From positions 1 to 34,228 of the forward strand of contig DJAA01000072.1 of NCBI GenBank assembly GCA_002428085.1: DNA of 34,228 nucleotides, in the 5' to 3' direction. The notes beneath the pieces were generated by a model. That model had not been told where the DNA came from. It did not search any database and saw only the letters and a program-made list of their open reading frames with translations. Made by a program: the position numbers and the translations under genes. The DNA is from Sulfurimonas sp. UBA6014. Its GTDB lineage: Bacteria > Campylobacterota > Campylobacteria > Campylobacterales > Sulfurimonadaceae. Below are positions 30,296 to 34,228 of the stretch, one piece after another. Positions within the stretch are counted from its first letter, which is position 1. Each line of letters opens with the position of its first letter.

Positions 30296-33200
30296 CTAAT
30301 ATTTGTAAGATAAACCAAGGCTATAAGTTGTTCCAGTTTTAAATTTATTTGTAATGCTAGAGTCTTGCATCCAAACAGTTTCTTCATCAAGTAAATTTCC
30401 TATTTTAAATTTAAAATTTAGAGCATCATCAAAATTTTCAATCCATACAAAATCTACCAATTGAGGTGGAATTTCTACATCGTCTGGATATTTGTATTGC
30501 TCATCATCAATAGTTTCAATCATACCAACTTTTCTAATTCTTTTGCCCATTTTATTGTATGAGAGTGTAAGAGATCTATCTTTTATTTCATAACTTAGAG
30601 AGACGTTGATTACTATTGGTGATAATCCTTGAAGTTCTCGATGATTGTTGCTATATAAATCTGTTTGTTCCTCTGTGAGTGTCACATCAGATTTGGTATA
30701 AGAAAAATTACCTGAGAGATAAAAATCTTTTAAAGATCTATCAGCATAATCAAAACTTTTTCTACCATCTAATTCAATTCCATACAAGGTTGCTGAATCA
30801 GAGTTATCAAAACTGTAAATAGGAAGAGAACTTGACTGCTTCATAATATCTTCTATTGGCTTGTCAAGGTATTTATAAAATAAGCCAATTTTTATGTTTT
30901 CAGTATCAGAAAAATAATGGCTATATTTTAAATCATAGTTTTGAATATCTGTGTTGACTAAGTTTGGATTACCGATAACAGTTGCAACATCATATGGATG
31001 GACATAAGAGCCACTTGTAAACTCTCTAAGGTCTGGAATGATGAATGTTTGTGAATAAGCAAAATCAAGATGATTATCTTTATCAAATAAATATTTTACA
31101 CTCATGCTTGGGTAAAATTTATTGAGTGCAAACTCTTCAGGAACTCTTTGCATTAATCGTCCAGGATTAGCCCTGTCTTCTTTATATTGATATATTGTTT
31201 GACTAATATCTACTTGTCTGCCTCCAAAAAGAAGTTCAATATTTTGTGTTGGCTTTAAAAAGATTTCAGCGTAAGTGTTCGTGTCTTTTACTTCAGCATC
31301 AAAGTAGTCTGCAGGCTGATAGACTGAATTTATGAGTAATATTCTCTCATCATAGCTGATATCTGGTCGAACATAAAGATCATATATGGAGTCAACATCT
31401 TCTAGCAAAAGATTGTTGTAGTCAAAATTTATCTGTGTATTTCTTTTAAGCGCATATCTATTTAAACGCGAAATTCTCTCTTTAAAACTTGAAGAGTAGC
31501 CAATATCCAGAAAATCATCTTCACTTAAGAGCTCTAAATTGATTTTATTATTGAGATAATAAGCGCTAAGATCATCAGTCGATTCTAGGTTTGTGCCAAA
31601 AGGATAATAATCTTTTATATTAAAAAAATATCTTTCATCTTGATTGTCATAAACATAAGCGTATTCATAATTGTTTGGCTGAAATAAAGTAGCGAGGGCA
31701 TTTTCATAACCAAATCTAAAATTATTTTCTACGTCGTATATGGCATAATCAAACTGACCACTTATTTGGTCTGTGTCTAATGTTCTCTCTTCCCAGTCTA
31801 AATAGTATTTTAGTATGGTGTCATCGTTAGAGCCAAGAATTCCATCTACAATTCTTGTGTTTGATTCAGAGTTATGTGTGTAGAGTTTTGTATATTTGAT
31901 TTTAAAAATATCCAGATAGTTGTACCCAATATTAAAAATACCAGAACTAATATACTCTTCTATGGATTTTGAAGTTACACCATATTGTGTGGGATTTTGT
32001 TTGAGTTGTTTTGAAGCAAGATCAAAATCGTACTTAGAATATGTTTCTTGAGTGTATTTATGTTCTTGTCCATACTCATAGTTTCCAAAAAAACTTAATT
32101 TATGATCATCCATAATTTCATAGTTTATCGCACCTTCTAAACCAATTTTTCCACCATAAGGAAGCTTTTTTTCTGTGGCGGTATAACTTCTATTAGCAAA
32201 AATTTGCGTAAATTTTGCAAGCTCATCTTTTGTGTAATAGTCTGTCGTAAAACCTTTAATTCTCTCCCCTAAAGTTACTCCAGTAGCATCTATAATAGAG
32301 CTATCAATAACTCTATATCCATTGTCGTAACCTGTCCAATCATTTTCACTTCCTTGATATGTTGAGACATTTTTTCCTGTATTAGAGTTTCCTTTAAGTT
32401 CCGCAGAAAATTTTACATAGTCATCTTTGGAGTTCTCTTTTGTTCTAATATCAACATATCCACCTCCAAAGTTGCTAGGTATATCAGGGGTAGAACTTTT
32501 TTGCACCTTCATAGATTCAATAACACCTGTTGGGAATATATCAAGTGGAACAACTCTTTTAGTAGGATCAGGAGAAGGAAGTGGCATAGAATTCATTTCA
32601 ATATTGGAGTATCTATCCCCAAGTCCTCTAACATATATATTTTTGCCACCGATAAGTGTAACCCCTGTTACACGTTTGAGTGCACTTGCAGCATCACTGT
32701 CTCCTTTTTTGGACATTTGCTCTGAGCCAATTATATTGGCAATAGCGTTCGTATTTTTTTCTTCTATCATAATACTAGCTATACTCCCCTCAACTTTAGG
32801 AGCCAAGACAACGAACTCTTCTAGTTCCAAACTTGCGGGCGTGAGTTCTATTTTTACAGATGTCTCTTTATTGTTGCTAACAAGTATGTTATTTACAGTT
32901 TGTGCACTATATTCAGAGTGGACTACCGAGATACTTACATTGATATCAGCGGGTATTTTGATGCTAAATTTACCTTGTGAGTCTGTTCTAGAATCACTTG
33001 AAGTCCCTTTGACAAATACTCTTGCATTGGCGATAGGTTCCGACTTGTCTGCAGTCAAAACTGTGCCATGAAGCAATCCTGTGGCACCATCAAGGTAGTT
33101 TTTTTGTTTTGCCATTTCACCCATCGGGACATCTATTTTTACATCAGGTGTTACTTGTTCTGACTTAAAAGTAGCGATGACTTGTGTGTCTCGCGCCTCT

Positions 33201-33475
33201 TTGATTAGAACTGGTTTTTTTAGGTATCCTAGATTTTGTGAGTTTACATCTTTGGCAAACATCTCTATTTGGTGCGTTCCTACTGGAAGCTCTATTTGAG
33301 CATAGCCATCTTTGTCAGTTCTATATGTTTTTGATGCATCGATAGTGATTTCAGTACCAAAAAGTGCTTCTCCGTTATAAATAGAAAAAACAGAAAGTGT
33401 GCCAGTTTCTACTGCACTCAGCGAAACTGTTAAGAGTATGAAAAATACTGAAATAACCTTGAGAATTTTAGACAT
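30296..33475 (-). CDS. TonB-dependent outer-membrane receptor with tandem carboxypeptidase-regulatory-like domains
   Basis: 1059 residues. A signal peptide (to about S-L-S-A, residue 20) is followed by two beta-sandwich domains of the carboxypeptidase-regulatory type (about 22-105 and 130-215; the second has T-D-S-Q-G-K-F-S). The plug (about 230-350) contains A-S-A-L-K-R-V-T-G-V, Y-V-R-G-L-G-D-R-Y and G-G-G-Y-V-D-I-R-T, and a large barrel ends in the aromatic Y-K-Y expected for outer-membrane insertion. These receptors import scarce ligands with energy from TonB; the ligand here is unknown. The gene follows the TPR gene with stop and start adjacent (TAAATG) and GGAG nine bases upstream. The adjacent Pho-box-like site hints at phosphorus acquisition (inference). 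Confidence 0.92.
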   Translation of the reverse strand: MSKILKVISVFFILLTVSLSAVETGTLSVFSIYNGEALFGTEITIDASKTYRTDKDGYAQIELPVGTHQIEMFAKDVNSQNLGYLKKPVLIKEARDTQVIATFKSEQVTPDVKIDVPMGEMAKQKNYLDGATGLLHGTVLTADKSEPIANARVFVKGTSSDSRTDSQGKFSIKIPADINVSISVVHSEYSAQTVNNILVSNNKETSVKIELTPASLELEEFVVLAPKVEGSIASIMIEEKNTNAIANIIGSEQMSKKGDSDAASALKRVTGVTLIGGKNIYVRGLGDRYSNIEMNSMPLPSPDPTKRVVPLDIFPTGVIESMKVQKSSTPDIPSNFGGGYVDIRTKENSKDDYVKFSAELKGNSNTGKNVSTYQGSENDWTGYDNGYRVIDSSIIDATGVTLGERIKGFTTDYYTKDELAKFTQIFANRSYTATEKKLPYGGKIGLEGAINYEIMDDHKLSFFGNYEYGQEHKYTQETYSKYDFDLASKQLKQNPTQYGVTSKSIEEYISSGIFNIGYNYLDIFKIKYTKLYTHNSESNTRIVDGILGSNDDTILKYYLDWEERTLDTDQISGQFDYAIYDVENNFRFGYENALATLFQPNNYEYAYVYDNQDERYFFNIKDYYPFGTNLESTDDLSAYYLNNKINLELLSEDDFLDIGYSSSFKERISRLNRYALKRNTQINFDYNNLLLEDVDSIYDLYVRPDISYDERILLINSVYQPADYFDAEVKDTNTYAEIFLKPTQNIELLFGGRQVDISQTIYQYKEDRANPGRLMQRVPEEFALNKFYPSMSVKYLFDKDNHLDFAYSQTFIIPDLREFTSGSYVHPYDVATVIGNPNLVNTDIQNYDLKYSHYFSDTENIKIGLFYKYLDKPIEDIMKQSSSLPIYSFDNSDSATLYGIELDGRKSFDYADRSLKDFYLSGNFSYTKSDVTLTEEQTDLYSNNHRELQGLSPIVINVSLSYEIKDRSLTLSYNKMGKRIRKVGMIETIDDEQYKYPDDVEIPPQLVDFVWIENFDDALNFKFKIGNLLDEETVWMQDSSITNKFKTGTTYSLGLSYKY

Positions 33476-34228
33476 TTATATACACTCCATAGCATCATTT
33501 TTACATTTTTCTATATTTTTTCTTACAAGAGTTGCTTTAGAAAAAAGTTCACTGTCAGTTATGTACTTGAGTTGTGTCTCAGCGTTGTCATAATCTCCTG
33601 ACATGTAGTAAGCGTACGCCAATGCGTATCTTGTATTTTCATCCTCTAACAGCTTATAGCGTGTAAGGGCATCTTTCATACCAATAACTTTTCTAAATTC
33701 ACCTCTCTCAAGATACATCGCAACATTTTGTTTTGTTTGGTCAACTTTGTCATGATTTGTAGAATTTAAATAAATAGCATGGGGAATGCGTTTAGATCTT
33801 CTACTCATTTCAATGGCATCTTTGAGATACTGTTTTTCATAGTTTGAGCTCTCTTCAAAGAGTTGTGCTGTGGTATTTTTCATATTTTTTTTGAGATACA
33901 TGTGACCTAAAAGTATCCCTATTTTAGGCTCTTTTGGAAACTTTAGTTTCGCTTCTTCCAAAAGAACTATCGCTTGAGTTATTTCATTTGCTCCGATAAG
34001 CATTTGTGCTAAAGTGATGTACTCCGAAGAAGCGCTTCCTACTTTAGACATGTAAGCTTTTGATGCTTCAATGGCCGCTTGATAGAGTTTCAAATCTGCA
34101 AAATAGTAAAATTTTTGCTTTAGTAAGATTGTGTCTTCAGGAAACTTTGCAGAACCCGTAGAGAGTGCTTGAACTGCATTTGAGTAATCTTTAAGTTTCC
34201 AATAACACTCTGCTCTAAGTGTGTAAAT
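33476..34228 (-). CDS. TPR-repeat protein, partial (5' end outside the window)
   Basis: The frame stays open to the window edge (codons from 34228 read I-Y-T-L-R-A-E-C-Y-W-K-L). The TTG at 34093, inside D-L-K-L-Y-Q-A-A, is not a true start. About 250 residues are visible. Helical repeats of the TPR type are seen: L-R-A-E-C-Y-W-K-L-K-D-Y-S-N-A-V near the edge, A-I-E-A-S-K-A-Y, L-G-H-M-Y-L-K-K, and Y-A-L-A-Y-A-Y-Y-M-S-G-D-Y-D-N-A-E-T-Q-L near the end. These act as protein-binding scaffolds. It is immediately upstream of the TonB-dependent receptor, so it may be a periplasmic partner in assembly or energy transfer. Signal peptide and full domain set cannot be judged. Confidence 0.8.
   Translation of the reverse strand: MYTLRAECYWKLKDYSNAVQALSTGSAKFPEDTILLKQKFYYFADLKLYQAAIEASKAYMSKVGSASSEYITLAQMLIGANEITQAIVLLEEAKLKFPKEPKIGILLGHMYLKKNMKNTTAQLFEESSNYEKQYLKDAIEMSRRSKRIPHAIYLNSTNHDKVDQTKQNVAMYLERGEFRKVIGMKDALTRYKLLEDENTRYALAYAYYMSGDYDNAETQLKYITDSELFSKATLVRKNIEKCKNDAMECI

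Noticed and set aside
32427..33071. Long plus-strand open frame (214 codons) opposite the TonB-dependent receptor
   Set aside because: It is antisense to the conserved plug and sandwich domains. Its hydrophobic, serine-rich composition is a by-product of the opposite strand's codons.

Overview
The window reads as a low-GC chromosomal segment from a member of the Campylobacterota (Epsilonproteobacteria), most like Sulfurimonas or a relative. The evidence is the DnaA-associating factor HobA (known only from this phylum), the small Walker-less delta' subunit encoded beside it, a dihydropteroate synthase with the N-terminal extension usual in Campylobacter and Helicobacter, the tatB-tatC-queA order, and a bacterial STT3/PglB oligosaccharyltransferase. 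No rRNA, tRNA, CRISPR array or intact insertion sequence was seen. No gene-free gap exceeds about 250 bases.

Layout. (1) 1-5088, plus strand: an AT-rich region with evenly spaced TGTATA boxes, two small genes (one helix-turn-helix), HU with a clear terminator, then a close-packed run of a NERD/UvrD-like ATPase, msrB, a periplasmic cyclophilin and a Pit phosphate transporter. (2) 9103-5078, minus strand: rppH-lysC-hobA-holB-folP, all touching or overlapping except a 46-base gap before hobA. hemW is divergent and looks leaderless. (3) 10391-17119, plus strand: a three-gene signalling operon. It encodes a CheB-CheR-coiled coil-PAS fusion with a degenerate kinase tail, a receiver-like/PAS/GGDEF/EAL protein with both c-di-GMP motifs intact, and a cobalamin-binding protein carrying the W-x9-EH and E-x-H-x-x-G signatures of CarH-type photoreceptors. 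The operon start is framed by a perfect inverted repeat around its likely -10. (4) 17190-17289: a palindromic intergenic repeat, then tatB-tatC-queA, with dprA and a YibQ-like deacetylase convergent. (5) 21513-24161: rpsF-ssb with a structured leader. A two-gene cassette (a recombinase-like protein without catalytic residues and a small DNA-binding-like partner) follows where rpsR often sits. (6) 24182-29431: pglB, a ComEA-like protein on the minus strand, a WecA-type phosphoglycosyltransferase and a PglF-like dehydratase, which form a glycosylation group. (7) 34228-29440, minus strand: a partial TPR protein, a large TonB-dependent receptor and an OmpR-family response regulator with a Pho-box-like repeat and two perfect inverted repeats upstream.

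The most promising candidate for an undescribed system is region 3. A B12-dependent, possibly light- or redox-sensing protein is translationally coupled to a c-di-GMP enzyme and a chemotaxis-type methylation enzyme, suggesting one pathway from cofactor state to motility or biofilm output. The second is the degenerate recombinase cassette at 22642-24122.
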